A stretch of 42,817 nucleotides of DNA from Streptomyces bambusae (GTDB taxonomy: Bacteria; Actinomycetota; Actinomycetes; Streptomycetales; Streptomycetaceae): assembly GCF_019400985.1 (NCBI RefSeq), contig NZ_WTFF01000020.1, forward strand, positions 1 through 42,817, read 5' to 3'. A program made the translations under genes and the position numbers. The notes beneath the pieces were generated by a model. That model saw only the letters and a program-made list of their open reading frames with translations. It was not told the origin of the DNA and did no database searches. Shown one piece after another: positions 35,901 to 42,817 of the stretch. Position 1 is the stretch's first letter. Each line of letters starts with the position of its first letter.

Positions 35901-36808
35901 AGCAGACCGCCGGGGGCCGGCGGCGTGCGCATCGGGTAGGACCAGGAGAAGCCGCCCGAGGAGGTGGCCACGGTCCACTTGGCCGAGGGGGCCAGCGGGG
36001 TGGCTGCGTAGTTGCCCTGGGAGGAGGAGTCGCCGGCCGCGAGGGCGACCATCGTGGCGCCCGCGGTCGGGCCCGCCGCCATCGTGGACATGCCGGCCAC
36101 GCGGGCCGGGGCGGTGACGTCGGCGGAGACCGTCTTCGTCTGCGGGTTGTTGACCGTCTTCAGCGGCTTCGGCAGCTCGGGGCAGGCGGCGGTGCCGGGG
36201 GCGGCGACCGTCGCACAGGCCGGGAGCTCGACGAGCTGCAGGCGGGAGCCGTAGCCGCCGCCGAAGCCGTCGGCGAAGGCCGAGTAGTCGACGTTGAGCC
36301 GGACCTGGCCGCCGTCGGCGGCCTGGTCGGCCCGCTGGACGCGCAGCAGCGCGCCCGCGCCGAGCTTCGCGGCCCGCTCGGGGGCGACCACGTCGACCTG
36401 GACCTTGCCGGGCTGCTTGGCCCCGCCGACCGCGGCCGTCCGGAAGGGGGCGGCCGACGCCTGCGGCGCGGCCTCCTTCGGGGCGGTGACGGTGACGGGC
36501 AGGCCGCCGACCTTCACCTGGGCCGCGGCGACGCCCAGCTCGGCGCTTCCGCTGCCGGGCCAGACGGCCTTGTCCAGCTTCTTGACGGCCGCCTTGGCGG
36601 TGGCGTTCGCGGGACGGCCCTTGGACTTGGCGCTCGTGCCCTTGACGGGGTCGCCGAAGTCCTGGACTCCGGGGCGCTTGGTACCGCCGGGGGCGGCCTC
36701 CAGAGCCTGGACGGAGGAGGCCGACAAGGCCAGGCTCAGCCCGATGACGACGGACCCGAGGGCCCGCCGGGGTATGCGCCGATTCAGCAATCGGCCGCGT
36801 AGAGACAT
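29894..36808 (-). CDS. Sec-exported RHS/YD-repeat polymorphic toxin with HINT and NucA/NucB DNase tip
   Basis: A giant 2304-residue protein. Start ATG at 36808 (GGAG 8 bases upstream) begins a signal peptide (RRALGSVVIGLSLALSASSV). Layout: a wall-facing N-terminal region to about 350; an SpvB-like segment (GGFSWSYPMRTPPAPGG, GYSSQSADG); YD repeats at about 1090-1790 (YDYRTDKPVS, YTYGYDAAGNMERR); an RHS core (GAREYDPFLGKFISPDP to NRPVTASDPTG at about 1835-1875); a helical, Gly/Ala-rich linker; a HINT domain at about 2043-2190 (SFLPGTQVLLADG to VLVHN); and a NucA/NucB-type nuclease at 2191-2304 (SRYPEAAQHV, KKDRDEYPPAMFEEGG, DPSDNRGAGSTMG, YPDGTKVV). The layout resembles B. subtilis WapA. The RHS shell should hold the DNase until delivery to a rival. 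The tip is GC-poor compared with the body. Confidence 0.9.
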   Translation of the reverse strand: MSLRGRLLNRRIPRRALGSVVIGLSLALSASSVQALEAAPGGTKRPGVQDFGDPVKGTSAKSKGRPANATAKAAVKKLDKAVWPGSGSAELGVAAAQVKVGGLPVTVTAPKEAAPQASAAPFRTAAVGGAKQPGKVQVDVVAPERAAKLGAGALLRVQRADQAADGGQVRLNVDYSAFADGFGGGYGSRLQLVELPACATVAAPGTAACPELPKPLKTVNNPQTKTVSADVTAPARVAGMSTMAAGPTAGATMVALAAGDSSSQGNYAATPLAPSAKWTVATSSGGFSWSYPMRTPPAPGGLLPTVGLGYSSQSADGRTSDTNNQGSWVGEGFSYEAGYIERSYKPCAKDGQSSSAEQCWAFDNATVMLNGNSTELIKGDADGKWRMASDDGSRIDQLTGAVNGDNNGEHWRITTTDGTEYYFGKNRLPGWATGKEETASVWTTPVFGNNTGEPCYNATFANASCQQAWRWNLDYVKDRQGNVMSYFYGKETNHYALNGKTDVNGTPYTAGGYLKRVDYGQREATVYTEKAPARVVFTTSERCLPTDTFKCLPADFTKANAAYWPDVPMDRYCAANTKCNASQVAASFWTRQRLTGVTTQIRKDATAYEDVDAWTFTHQFTDNGDQSKTLWLSKIDHEGRKGGSAKVPSVELMGTQLANRVDGLGESIAPFHRFRLSTVLSETGAQLDVNYAPAECTKDALPKPGESTKRCYPVVWSPPGFLDPITDWFHKYVVARVIETDRTGGAPEQVTEYEYQGPAAWRKAEPDGMTEDKYLTWGGWQGYGKVKVTTGSATSKPTRIDYTYLQGTDGDKKPDGTTRSVTVTDSEGGTYTDHKEFTGHELEAATYDGTKLVSKVIKTPMRHWTATDTNTWGTRHASLTKTVKTRGYTVTEGGDGRRETESNTTYDLANGTGRILTSEDLGDLSTTADDTCTRTSYADNTAANVLSLPSRVETVSVKCATTPDRRTQVLSDERTSYDNLAFGAAPTIGNATKTERMTSHNGTTATYQVTGTTTYDGFGRPTSQTDAAGAETKTAYTDVNGLISKVQVTNALGHVTTTDYAPAWGQSLGQTDPNGKRSDLALDPLGRLVSVWLPDRSKSAAQTPSIKYSYDYRTDKPVSVKTEKIEIDGSYGAEYQLYDSMLRPRQKQTEGPSGTRMVADTFYTPTGKVAQANATYNAAGAPSRELLIVRNGDVGAQTRYQYDGLGRTTAEIFSVAGGEQWRTTYVHGGDRVHIDPPVGGTPTTTLTDAQDRTTEVRHYKGASPVPAGPTTGYDTTKYAYTPAGKLSQLTDAAGNIWTYKYDQLGRMTEAVDPDSGKRTTAYDEVDRPVSVTDARGKTISTVYDKLGRTLTTWDGAPTAGTKLTEQRYDKAGWLGKEWASLRYINATEYFATVVQGMDEFYQPLKTAYTVPASSGTGLAGTYVYTSAYNRDGTKQSDGLPAAGGLPAEGLAYGYDDIQRLKSMTGTTSYVTNTIWSGRTLLQQLELNAGGKKAWQTFQYEAGTDRLMQSKVDVYGSTTGPAKESNYSYDQIGNVRSIADTAGAGTPDLQCFAYDYQNRMTESWTPATTKTAAQASGTVGSQVPVSGSGPAACDQAPGSAALGGPAPYWNSYTFDTVGNRLSETAHDTGLNAAKDVKRTFTYKAGTHRVENVVENTPTGDRQYTYGYDAAGNMERRTIGGNTQTLEYDALGKVTRNSQPDDVTTPGKNEASETIFLYGADGSRIQRKDATGTTVYLPGMELRLDAGTTTAKATRYYAFAGQSIAVRTPDNKLSFLASDHHGTGELAIDATTGAIVQRRMDPYGNPRGVPQGTWPGEKGFVGGTIDASTGLTTIGAREYDPFLGKFISPDPVVDTNDAQQLNAYAYAHNRPVTASDPTGLYDPDERAYCQSNPNSCSGGKVKTNQTKEQQDVNKAQDDVDRSERELTGAKDKVKNAVKQITKILMDELGVTAALDCFSSGDLGACGETALNIAGSFAGGIAGKVLAKYGAPWKWEKAGKLIKRLAGLAGDLIDGAKAWWNASDKVKKAKGALEAAKARLTRGRGGCPTPHSFLPGTQVLLADGLTKNIEDVELGDLVTTTDPESGETVTRQVTGTIVTEDDKHFVDLTLADSTGEVSLVSTVTHPFWVEDEQRFVEAGELRAGMLLRTPEGTKVALKDLSFFDERRRTHDLTVDGIHAYYVLAGAVPVLVHNSGPIDVCILPTIVIDSSRYPEAAQHVADSQAAGHPNLLTINRGGAKQNRKDSLRGIKTQKKKDRDEYPPAMFEEGGTGASVRHIDPSDNRGAGSTMGHDLGQYPDGTKVVVYAN
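29897..30238 (-). other. NucA/NucB-type DNase tip domain
   Basis: The last 114 residues of the RHS protein, starting after the HINT terminal His-Asn, match my knowledge of the B. subtilis NucA/NucB secreted DNase core in order and spacing: SRYPE, the IxR-G-A stretch, SLRGI, DRDEYP, EEGG, SDNRGAGS and YPDGT. These include the family's conserved acidic and Asn/Arg residues. Confidence 0.85.
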
Positions 36809-36850
36809 CAGTGCACTCCACAAGGAAGGGGCGGGAAGGTACCGCGGGCG

Positions 36851-36890
36851 GACAGGTGTGCCCGCCCTGCGAGGGGCGGGCACACCTGTC
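36851..36890 (-). terminator. Strong inverted repeat between the LamG and RHS genes
   Basis: Perfect 17-bp arms (GACAGGTGTGCCCGCCC and its complement, loop of 6) lie 16 bases past the LamG-gene stop and about 42 bases before the RHS start. It has no T-run. It probably reduces readthrough into the toxin gene. Confidence 0.75.
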
Positions 36891-36906
36891 CCGGGGACGG
36901 ACGGAC

Positions 36907-39900
36907 CTAGCGGTCCGTCAGCTCGATGGCGGTGGCGAGCTGGGCGACGGCCGTCGGGTCGACGGCGCCGTTGTACGCACGCACCTCGTCGATCGCTCCG
37001 GCGAAGTACTCCGGGTTGCCGCGGGCCGAACGGCCCACCTGGAGACCGCCGGTCGCGGCCCAGGTGGTGTTGTCCACGCCCTGGGCGGAGGCCGCCAGCT
37101 GGCCGCCCACGTACAGCCGGATCTGTCCGGCGAAGGCGTCGTACACGACGGCGAGGTGCTGGCCGACCGGGTTGGTGTCCGGCAGCGCCTGGTTGTCGGA
37201 GAACGTCTTCACCGTGGCGCCCACGGTGTCGGCGGTGGCCACGGCCAGTTCCCACTGCTTGGTGGCGCCCTGGTAGCGGACCTGGACGCGGTTGGTGTTG
37301 GCACCCGGCAGGGAGAACACCGTCTGCGAGGCGGTCGCGTCGACCGAGCTCACCTGGACGCGTGCCGAGAGCGTGAAGCTCGCGGCGCCGGTGACCGGGG
37401 CGGCAGCCGTCCAGGCGTAGTCACCGCTGCCGTCCAGGGCCAGGTGCCCGGCCCCGATCATGGGGGCGGGGGGAACCGTCTCGGCCAGCGGGTCGGGCTC
37501 GCCCGGAGCGTAGACGGCGGCGTCGCCCGCCAGCGTCAGCACCTGGCTGCCCGCGACCTCCGGCGAGGCGCCGGACTGGTTCGCGTTGAGCTGCCAGTAG
37601 CCCTTACGGTCCGGCTTGACCGTGGTGATCTCGGAGATCTGGGCCGGCAGCAGCGGACGGCTGAAGACGCGCACCTCGGCGAGGTCACCGGTGAAGGGGT
37701 CCTCGTAGCCGGCCTTGTCGATGTGGCGGCCGATCTGGAGCGCGCCGTACGACTTCCAGGTCGAGCGGCGCACCGACTCGCCCTTGAGCTCCTTGTCGAC
37801 GTACAGCTGGAGCTTGCCGGTGGCGCCGTCGACCAGACCGGTCAGCAGGACCCACTTGTCCTTGACCGGGGTGACCCCGGTGGACAGGGCCTTCCACTCG
37901 CCGACGGTGTCCAGGTCGCTGACCGGGACCGAGAACTTCCAGGTCTTGGCGACCGCGTCGTAGCCGAGGACGAAGCCCGGCTCGCCCGTGCCGTCCTGGC
38001 TGACCACGGTCATGTCGCGGCTGAGGTCGGCGGGGCGCACCCAGGCGCTGACGCTGAAGCCCTTGAGGGTGTCCAGCACCGTGCTGCCCGCGTCCACCCA
38101 GCTGTCGGCCGTGCCGTCGAAACGGGCCGCCCGGTCGATGGTGCCGCCCGGACCGGGGACGCCGAAGGTGACGCCGGGGCCGTAGGCCGCCGGGTACTTG
38201 CCCTGCTCCTCGTCGGCGCCGTCGGCGCCCGGGTCGTCGGCCAGGTTCCACTGCGCGGCGGCGGACGCGCCGGCCGCCACGTAGAAGCTGTGGCGGGCCT
38301 TGGCGCTGGGGTGCGCGGCCCTGTCCACCGCGACGACGTCGACCCAGTGCGGGCCGGAGCGGGTCGGGGTCCAGTTCACCGAGGCGGGGGCGCCGCCCGC
38401 GGTGTTGGCGATCTCCTTCTCGGGCTCGCCGTCGAAGGAGTAGCGGTACTTCACGACGTCCGTGTCGGGCACGGAGTCGTTCGGGTTGGGCGAGAAGGTG
38501 AAGGTGCCCTGGGCGCCGACACCGTCGTGGTAGACGTTCGTCGCCGGGTACTGCGAGCTGAACACGTTCGGCTTGCCCGGGAAGGACTTGTCGTACATGA
38601 ACTCGCACGTGCTGCTGAACGGGCCCCAGCCGTCGCCGTCGTGCGCGGCGACCCTCCAGGAGATCACCGTGTTCTCGGGGATCGTCGAGTTGACGGTGTG
38701 CTCGAAGGGTGTCGAGGTCGTCGGCGCCTTGTAGAGCGTGTCCGCGGTGTAGGACTTGGCCGCTCCGGCCGCGTCCTTCCACTCCACGAGGAAGCGGACC
38801 TTGACCTGCTCGCCGGCGTCCGCGTCGTTGGCGAAGGCGCGCAGCGTCGGTGGTACGTCGGTGTAGGGGCGGCCGGTCCCGGTGACGCAGCCGCCGCCCG
38901 GGTTGGAGGACATCGAGGTCGTCTTGATCAGGCCCGGCAGCGTGTTGTAGCTGATGCTGAGGTACGCGTTGCCGCAGACCCGCTTCCAGCCGCCGAAGGT
39001 GCTCTCGTCCTTGGCACGGAGGCCCAGGACCATCTGGTCCCAGCCCTCGTTCGCCGCGGTGCGCACGCTGTTGGTCAGGCCGCCGGTGGCACCCGACTTG
39101 AAGTGCATGTTGGCCTGGGACTCACAGCTCGTGGGCTGGATCTTCTGGTCGAGGGTCTCCAGCGTCGTCAGCGTGGCGGTCTGGGTGTTGGACCAGTTGC
39201 TGCCGCTGTCGAGGTGGGCCGTCCGGCCGCCTATCCGCTGGAGCTGGATGGGTTCGGCACGGGCGTCGGCCCAGTACACGTGCTGGACGCGGGCGCTGAA
39301 GGTGGCCCCGAGGATCTGCTTGCCCTTGTAGAAGGACAGCGGGATCTGGAAGGCGGTACGGCGCACGCCGATGCCGGCGCAGGAGGCCGCGCTGTAGTCC
39401 GTCGGGCACTTGCCGACACCGGCGCTGCCGGAGTAGCGCCACTCGCCGATCGAGGGCTTGCCCGACATGACGGCGGTCCAGCCGGAGCGGTCGGCGGTCT
39501 TCTGGATCGGGTCGATGACCACGGGGAAGACCGTCGCGCCGTCGCGCAGCAGCTTCTGGTCCGGGACCAGCGTCAGCTTGTCCTGGGACACCTCGACGCC
39601 GAGCGCGGCGGCCTTGCCGCCGCCGCCCGGGCCCTCCAGGGCCGGGGCGAGCGCCGCGGCGGCGTCCTTCCCGGTGGGGGCGTCGGCGCGGGCGTCGGAC
39701 AGCGACCGGGCCACGGCCTTGGGGCCCTTGGTCCGGGTGGCGGCCTCCTGCGAGGACGCCGAGTCCCACATGCTGGGGGCGCCGGACTGGAAGACGGTGC
39801 CGCCGACGGCGCTGTCCTCGGCGGTGACCGCGCCGTTCGCGTCCTTCTTGTACGTCAGGCCCTTGGACTTCAGGCCCAGGTCCAGGCGCTGCAGCCGCGG

Positions 39901-40524
39901 GTCGGCGGCCGCCTGCGGGGTCTTGACGACGAGCAGGTGGCCGAAGCCGTTGGCCTCGGCGCGCACCTTGAGGTCCACACCCGGCAGGGCGTCGGCGTAG
40001 GTGGCGGTGTCGCCGTCCAAGGCGGGCGCGGGCAGCTTGCCGTAGGGCCAGGTCAGCGCCATCTCGCGGGTGCCGCGGCGCATCGTGACGAACGGCTTGC
40101 CCGCCTCACCGCCCGAGAAGGTCAGGGCGACGGTGGCCGCCTTCGGGGTGACGCTGCCGTCGGCCCGCTTGACGAGGGTCTTGTCGATGTCGACCCACTT
40201 GCCGTTCTGCACGGCGTGCACCGGCTCGGTGTACTCGCGAGCGGTGTACGTGCCGTCCGGCGCGGCGAAGATCTCCCGCTGCTCGGTGCGCAGGCCGAGC
40301 ACCTCGACCTGCTTGCCGGTCTTGCGGGCTGCGGTCAGGGCCTCCGCCTCCGTCTGGACGGGGGTGCCGACGGCGACGGGCTCCGGGGTGCGGGCGCGGT
40401 CGGTTCCGCTCCACTGCTCCAGGCCGAGGGTGGTGGCCACGAGGGCTCCGGCAGTCACCGCGGCGAGCGAGGCCCGCCGCAGCACGGTGCGGCGCAGGCC
40501 GCCGCCGCTGTGATGGTGCGTCAT
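36907..40524 (-). CDS. Secreted LamG-domain protein of the RHS locus
   Basis: A 1205-residue exported protein of no known activity. The ATG at 40524 overlaps the FG-GAP gene stop as ATGA. Residues 1-40 look like an export signal (SLAAVTAGALVATTLGLEQW). A stretch near 100 (VHAVQNGKWVDIDKTLVKR) and a beta-rich middle (RRTAFQIPLSFYKGKQILGA at about 385-405) follow. Near residues 585-640 there is a fibronectin-like region (KVRFLVEWKD, ISWRVAAHDGDGWG). Two LamG/concanavalin domains end it, at about 760-960 (ARFDGTADSWVDAGSTVLDT) and about 970-1205 (LALDGSGDYAWTAAAPVTGA). It is common beside Streptomyces RHS genes; I infer a partner or binding protein for the RHS shell, but nothing in it proves this. 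Confidence 0.85.
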   Translation of the reverse strand: MTHHHSGGGLRRTVLRRASLAAVTAGALVATTLGLEQWSGTDRARTPEPVAVGTPVQTEAEALTAARKTGKQVEVLGLRTEQREIFAAPDGTYTAREYTEPVHAVQNGKWVDIDKTLVKRADGSVTPKAATVALTFSGGEAGKPFVTMRRGTREMALTWPYGKLPAPALDGDTATYADALPGVDLKVRAEANGFGHLLVVKTPQAAADPRLQRLDLGLKSKGLTYKKDANGAVTAEDSAVGGTVFQSGAPSMWDSASSQEAATRTKGPKAVARSLSDARADAPTGKDAAAALAPALEGPGGGGKAAALGVEVSQDKLTLVPDQKLLRDGATVFPVVIDPIQKTADRSGWTAVMSGKPSIGEWRYSGSAGVGKCPTDYSAASCAGIGVRRTAFQIPLSFYKGKQILGATFSARVQHVYWADARAEPIQLQRIGGRTAHLDSGSNWSNTQTATLTTLETLDQKIQPTSCESQANMHFKSGATGGLTNSVRTAANEGWDQMVLGLRAKDESTFGGWKRVCGNAYLSISYNTLPGLIKTTSMSSNPGGGCVTGTGRPYTDVPPTLRAFANDADAGEQVKVRFLVEWKDAAGAAKSYTADTLYKAPTTSTPFEHTVNSTIPENTVISWRVAAHDGDGWGPFSSTCEFMYDKSFPGKPNVFSSQYPATNVYHDGVGAQGTFTFSPNPNDSVPDTDVVKYRYSFDGEPEKEIANTAGGAPASVNWTPTRSGPHWVDVVAVDRAAHPSAKARHSFYVAAGASAAAQWNLADDPGADGADEEQGKYPAAYGPGVTFGVPGPGGTIDRAARFDGTADSWVDAGSTVLDTLKGFSVSAWVRPADLSRDMTVVSQDGTGEPGFVLGYDAVAKTWKFSVPVSDLDTVGEWKALSTGVTPVKDKWVLLTGLVDGATGKLQLYVDKELKGESVRRSTWKSYGALQIGRHIDKAGYEDPFTGDLAEVRVFSRPLLPAQISEITTVKPDRKGYWQLNANQSGASPEVAGSQVLTLAGDAAVYAPGEPDPLAETVPPAPMIGAGHLALDGSGDYAWTAAAPVTGAASFTLSARVQVSSVDATASQTVFSLPGANTNRVQVRYQGATKQWELAVATADTVGATVKTFSDNQALPDTNPVGQHLAVVYDAFAGQIRLYVGGQLAASAQGVDNTTWAATGGLQVGRSARGNPEYFAGAIDEVRAYNGAVDPTAVAQLATAIELTDR

Positions 40525-42095
40525 CGGACCACCGTTCCGAAGGCGTTGGCCTCGGCGGGCAGACCGCCCTGACCGGGCTTGAACGTCTGGGTGGGCGCGC
40601 CGCCGTCGCCGCTGATCGTCCACGGGAAGACGTAGACGGCGCGGCCCTCGGCGGGGCCGTACGGCATGCCGACGTGCAGTCCGCCCGATCCGCCGCCGAT
40701 GCTCATGCCGGCGTACAGGCGCGGAGCGACCGGGGTCGGGATCTCGGATCCGGGTTCGAGGATCTTGTCCGCCCCGGGGGCGCCGATCATGGGGAACATC
40801 TGCACGACGCCCCGGTCGGCGACGCCGTTGGCGGCGTCCTCACCGGGTACGCCCACCGCGAGGCGGACGGTGCTCGCCGTGCTCGTGCTGTTCGGGGCGC
40901 TGTTGTAGGCGGCGACGCGCTGGCCGAAGTAGTCGCCGGCCTCGGCCGTGCCGCCCACGTCGGTGGTGTTCTGGTCGATCCAGTTGAGTTCCGTGTACGC
41001 CCCGGCCGCGTCGAGCTTGAACACCTGGACAGCGCCGGCGTCGACGGTGGTGGACAGGTCCTCGCCCGGGCTGCCGACGGCGAGGAGGGCCTCGGTGGTG
41101 CTGGTGGCTCCGGCGGCCCGGTAGGGCACGAGGGCGAGCGACGTGCCGAAGCCGTCGCCGTTCTCACAGGCTCCGAGGACGTTCGGGGTGTCCTGGGTGA
41201 TGACGCCCAGCGGCTTGGGCACGCCGGAGGTGAGGGCGTGGCTGAAGAGGGTGACCGCGCCCGCCTCGGGGATGGTCCCCTGGGCCTCGCCCGGGGAGCT
41301 GACGGCGAGGTGGGTGGGGGTCGCCGCGATGGCGGAGCCGAAGCGGTCGTAGGCCTCCAGGGTGTCGGGCACGGCGCCCGCGGTGGCGACGTCCTGGGTG
41401 ACGACGCCGACCGTCACGGTGGAGGCCCCGGAGATGTACAGGAAGCCGCCGGCGTCCACGCCGCTGGCGATGTCCTCGCCGGGCACCCCGATGACCAGGA
41501 ACGGGACGCCCGCGGCGGACTTGCCCGCGGCCAGGGCGTAGCCCGCCCAGTCGTAGGCCTCGGCGGCGCCGGGCACCGGGCCCGTGCCCTGGATGTACTC
41601 GGTGGTCGCCCGGCCGCCGGCGAGGCCGGCGGGCGAGCCGTACACGACGACGGTGCGGCCGGCGTCCGCCTGGCCGGCGATGTCCTCGTAGGGCGAGCCG
41701 ACGGCGAGGTCGGAGCAGCCGTCGAGGTCGGCGTCGTAGACGGCCAGCGCGTGGCCGAAGCGGTCGCCGGCCGCCGAGCTGCCGGCCTTCGCGGCCTCCT
41801 GGGTGAGGGCGAGGGTGCCCTTGCCGCCGCCGTACACGATGTGCACGACTCCGGCCTTGGCCACGCCGTTCGCGGTGGCCTCGGGGTCGGCGATGGCGGT
41901 GTCGGCGATGCCGTCTCCGTTGAAGTCCGACTCGACTCCGCTGCAGCCGGGCGCGACCGCGGCGGCGGCCGGGGAGGCCAGGGGCAGCGGGCCCGTCGTG
42001 AGGGTCAGGGCGAGGGCCGCGGCCGTCAGGGCCAGCGTCCCTCTGGCGGCGTACCGCCTGGTGGCGCCGTGCGGCGCGGGGGTTGTTCTGATCAC
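40521..42095 (-). CDS. Secreted FG-GAP (integrin-alpha-like) repeat protein
   Basis: A 524-residue exported protein. Start GTG at 42095 (MIRTTPAPHG) and signal peptide (LALTAAALALTLTTG, then Ala-rich). The rest is FG-GAP repeats with Ca-binding loops: DFNGDGIADTAIADP near 58-72, GDRFGHALAVYDADLDGCSD, FGSAIAATPTHLAVSSPGE, GDGFGTSLALV, GDYFGQRVAAYN, each followed by a GxPGED-type strand. It suggests a beta-propeller that binds protein or sugar outside the cell. It is the first gene of the accessory block; a candidate promoter is at 42180-42207. Its stop overlaps the LamG start. Confidence 0.87.
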   Translation of the reverse strand: MIRTTPAPHGATRRYAARGTLALTAAALALTLTTGPLPLASPAAAAVAPGCSGVESDFNGDGIADTAIADPEATANGVAKAGVVHIVYGGGKGTLALTQEAAKAGSSAAGDRFGHALAVYDADLDGCSDLAVGSPYEDIAGQADAGRTVVVYGSPAGLAGGRATTEYIQGTGPVPGAAEAYDWAGYALAAGKSAAGVPFLVIGVPGEDIASGVDAGGFLYISGASTVTVGVVTQDVATAGAVPDTLEAYDRFGSAIAATPTHLAVSSPGEAQGTIPEAGAVTLFSHALTSGVPKPLGVITQDTPNVLGACENGDGFGTSLALVPYRAAGATSTTEALLAVGSPGEDLSTTVDAGAVQVFKLDAAGAYTELNWIDQNTTDVGGTAEAGDYFGQRVAAYNSAPNSTSTASTVRLAVGVPGEDAANGVADRGVVQMFPMIGAPGADKILEPGSEIPTPVAPRLYAGMSIGGGSGGLHVGMPYGPAEGRAVYVFPWTISGDGGAPTQTFKPGQGGLPAEANAFGTVVR

Positions 42096-42393
42096 CGTTT
42101 CTGGTTCCGTCTCCGTCGAGTGCGCGGACGCCGCAGGGCGGCCGGAATTCGATGGAGCAAGAAAGGGAGGAAAAGGTGATAAATAGGGCGCATGGATGCG
42201 TGGTCAGCGCATCGTCGGCCAGTTCCCCCCGGTTGTCGCAGATCCCCATCCGTGACAAGCCGCTTCACAGCGTGATCAGAACGATCGCTCGCCCACACGC
42301 GTCTGACAAGGGACGATGTCCGACATTCGACGATCTTGCTTGTTAACGGATTGGTCACGTCCGGCCCATGGCCCCGCAAAAGCCAGACAAAAA
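42096..42393. promoter_or_regulatory. Leader and promoter region of the FG-GAP/LamG/RHS unit
   Basis: No gene is seen. On the minus strand CTGACC (42207-42202) and TATTTA (42185-42180) are 16 bp apart and point at the FG-GAP gene; the implied leader is about 75 nt. The stretch is less GC-rich than its surroundings. Confidence 0.35.
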
Positions 42394-42429
42394 CCCTGCC
42401 CGGCACCGGGGTTCCGGTGCCGGGCAGGG
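42389..42429 (-). terminator. Rho-independent terminator of rne
   Basis: Perfect 16-bp arms (CCCTGCCCGGCACCGG and its complement, loop of 4) are followed on the minus strand by five T. It lies 33 bp past the rne stop and marks the boundary between the core gene and the accessory block. Confidence 0.92.
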
Positions 42430-42461
42430 CCGGGTGACACAGTGCCCGTGAGGGCCTATTT

Positions 42462-42817
42462 TCAGCCTTCGGTCGAGGAGGTGACTGACGGGGCGGTCTG
42501 CTCGGCCGCCGCGGTCTTCTTCGTCGCCTTCTTGGCCGTGGTCTTCTTCGCCGTCGTCTTCTTGGCGACGGCCTTCTTCGCGGTCGTCGTCTTCTTGGCG
42601 GCGGCCTTCTTCGCCGGGGCCTTCTTGGCGGCCGTCTTACGGACCGTCTTCTTGGCCGGGGCGGCCTCCTCGGCCGGGGTCTCCCCGACGGCCGGCTCGG
42701 CGGCCTCGGCGACCGGCTCGGCGGCCTCGGCGACCGGGGCCGGCTCCGGCGTGGTGACGACCACGACCGCGGCCTCGGCGCCCGCCGGGGAACCGGCCGG
42801 GGCCGTCGCCTTGCGGG
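42462..42817 (-). CDS. rne: C-terminal tail of ribonuclease E/G (partial)
   Basis: Only the last 118 or so residues are present; the frame is open to the window edge. It is acidic/Pro/Ala then Lys/Ala-rich, with many AKK units (KKAPAKKAAAKKTTTAKKAV), ending SVTSSTEG. This is the low-complexity C-terminal tail of the Streptomyces RNase E/G, recognised from its composition and from the known rne-rplU-rpmA-obg gene order. No catalytic residues lie in the window, so the call rests partly on position. Confidence 0.75.
   Translation of the reverse strand, partial: RKATAPAGSPAGAEAAVVVVTTPEPAPVAEAAEPVAEAAEPAVGETPAEEAAPAKKTVRKTAAKKAPAKKAAAKKTTTAKKAVAKKTTAKKTTAKKATKKTAAAEQTAPSVTSSTEG

Noticed and set aside
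30506..36802. 2098-codon plus-strand open frame
   Set aside because: Antisense shadow of the RHS gene; no start signal or known domain.

Overview
The window is chromosomal DNA from a high-GC actinomycete, almost certainly Streptomyces or a very close relative. Base composition is near 70 percent GC, GTG starts are common, stop-start overlaps of the ATGA/GTGA type recur, and the gene order comEC-comEA-degV-leuS-tRNA-Ala-pgm-rsfS-LCP-nadD-M48-proA-proB-glycosyltransferases-obg-rpmA-rplU-rne matches, from memory, the SCO2567-SCO2599 stretch of S. coelicolor. SCO numbers below are recollection, not search results.

Positions 1-4450 (minus strand) hold the start of comEC, which breaks off at about position 90, then comEA, degV and a coiled-coil membrane protein. 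Both com genes carry 15-bp minisatellites. Positions 4568-8410 hold leuS with a clear leucine leader-peptide attenuator (a 12-residue peptide with Leu-Leu-Leu, then a terminator), two nearly identical tRNA-Ala(GGC) genes and a small Cys-rich protein. Positions 8536-12211 form a minus-strand cluster: a phosphoglycerate-mutase-like protein that appears to need a CTG start, rsfS, a divergent LytR-CpsA-Psr (LCP) protein, nadD and a 55-residue membrane protein. An M48 metalloprotease lies divergently on the plus strand. Positions 13468-18423 hold two tandem membrane proteins sharing an FDEDFVR motif, then proA, a small hypothetical protein and proB.

Positions 18541-26880 are a cell-wall glycopolymer region: a GtrA flippase-like protein and a DPM1-type glycosyltransferase on the minus strand; a GT2 plus CDP-glycerol phosphotransferase fusion and a GT4 glycosyltransferase on the plus strand; galE and a second large GT2 on the minus strand. 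With the LCP transferase this fits synthesis and attachment of an anionic wall polymer (teichoic acid or polydiglycosylphosphate). obg, rpmA and rplU follow.

Positions 29302-42095 are an accessory block between rplU and rne, two genes normally almost adjacent. It is a minus-strand set of four genes: a secreted FG-GAP repeat protein, a secreted LamG protein, a 2304-residue Sec-exported RHS/YD-repeat protein ending in a HINT domain and a NucA/NucB-type DNase tip, and an SMI1/KNR4 (SUKH)-like immunity gene that overlaps the toxin stop codon. It is bounded by the rne terminator and by a strong terminator before rplU. This WapA-like polymorphic toxin locus, with two uncharacterised secreted partners, is the best candidate for an undescribed system here. 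The window ends in the Lys/Ala-rich C-terminus of the rne product.
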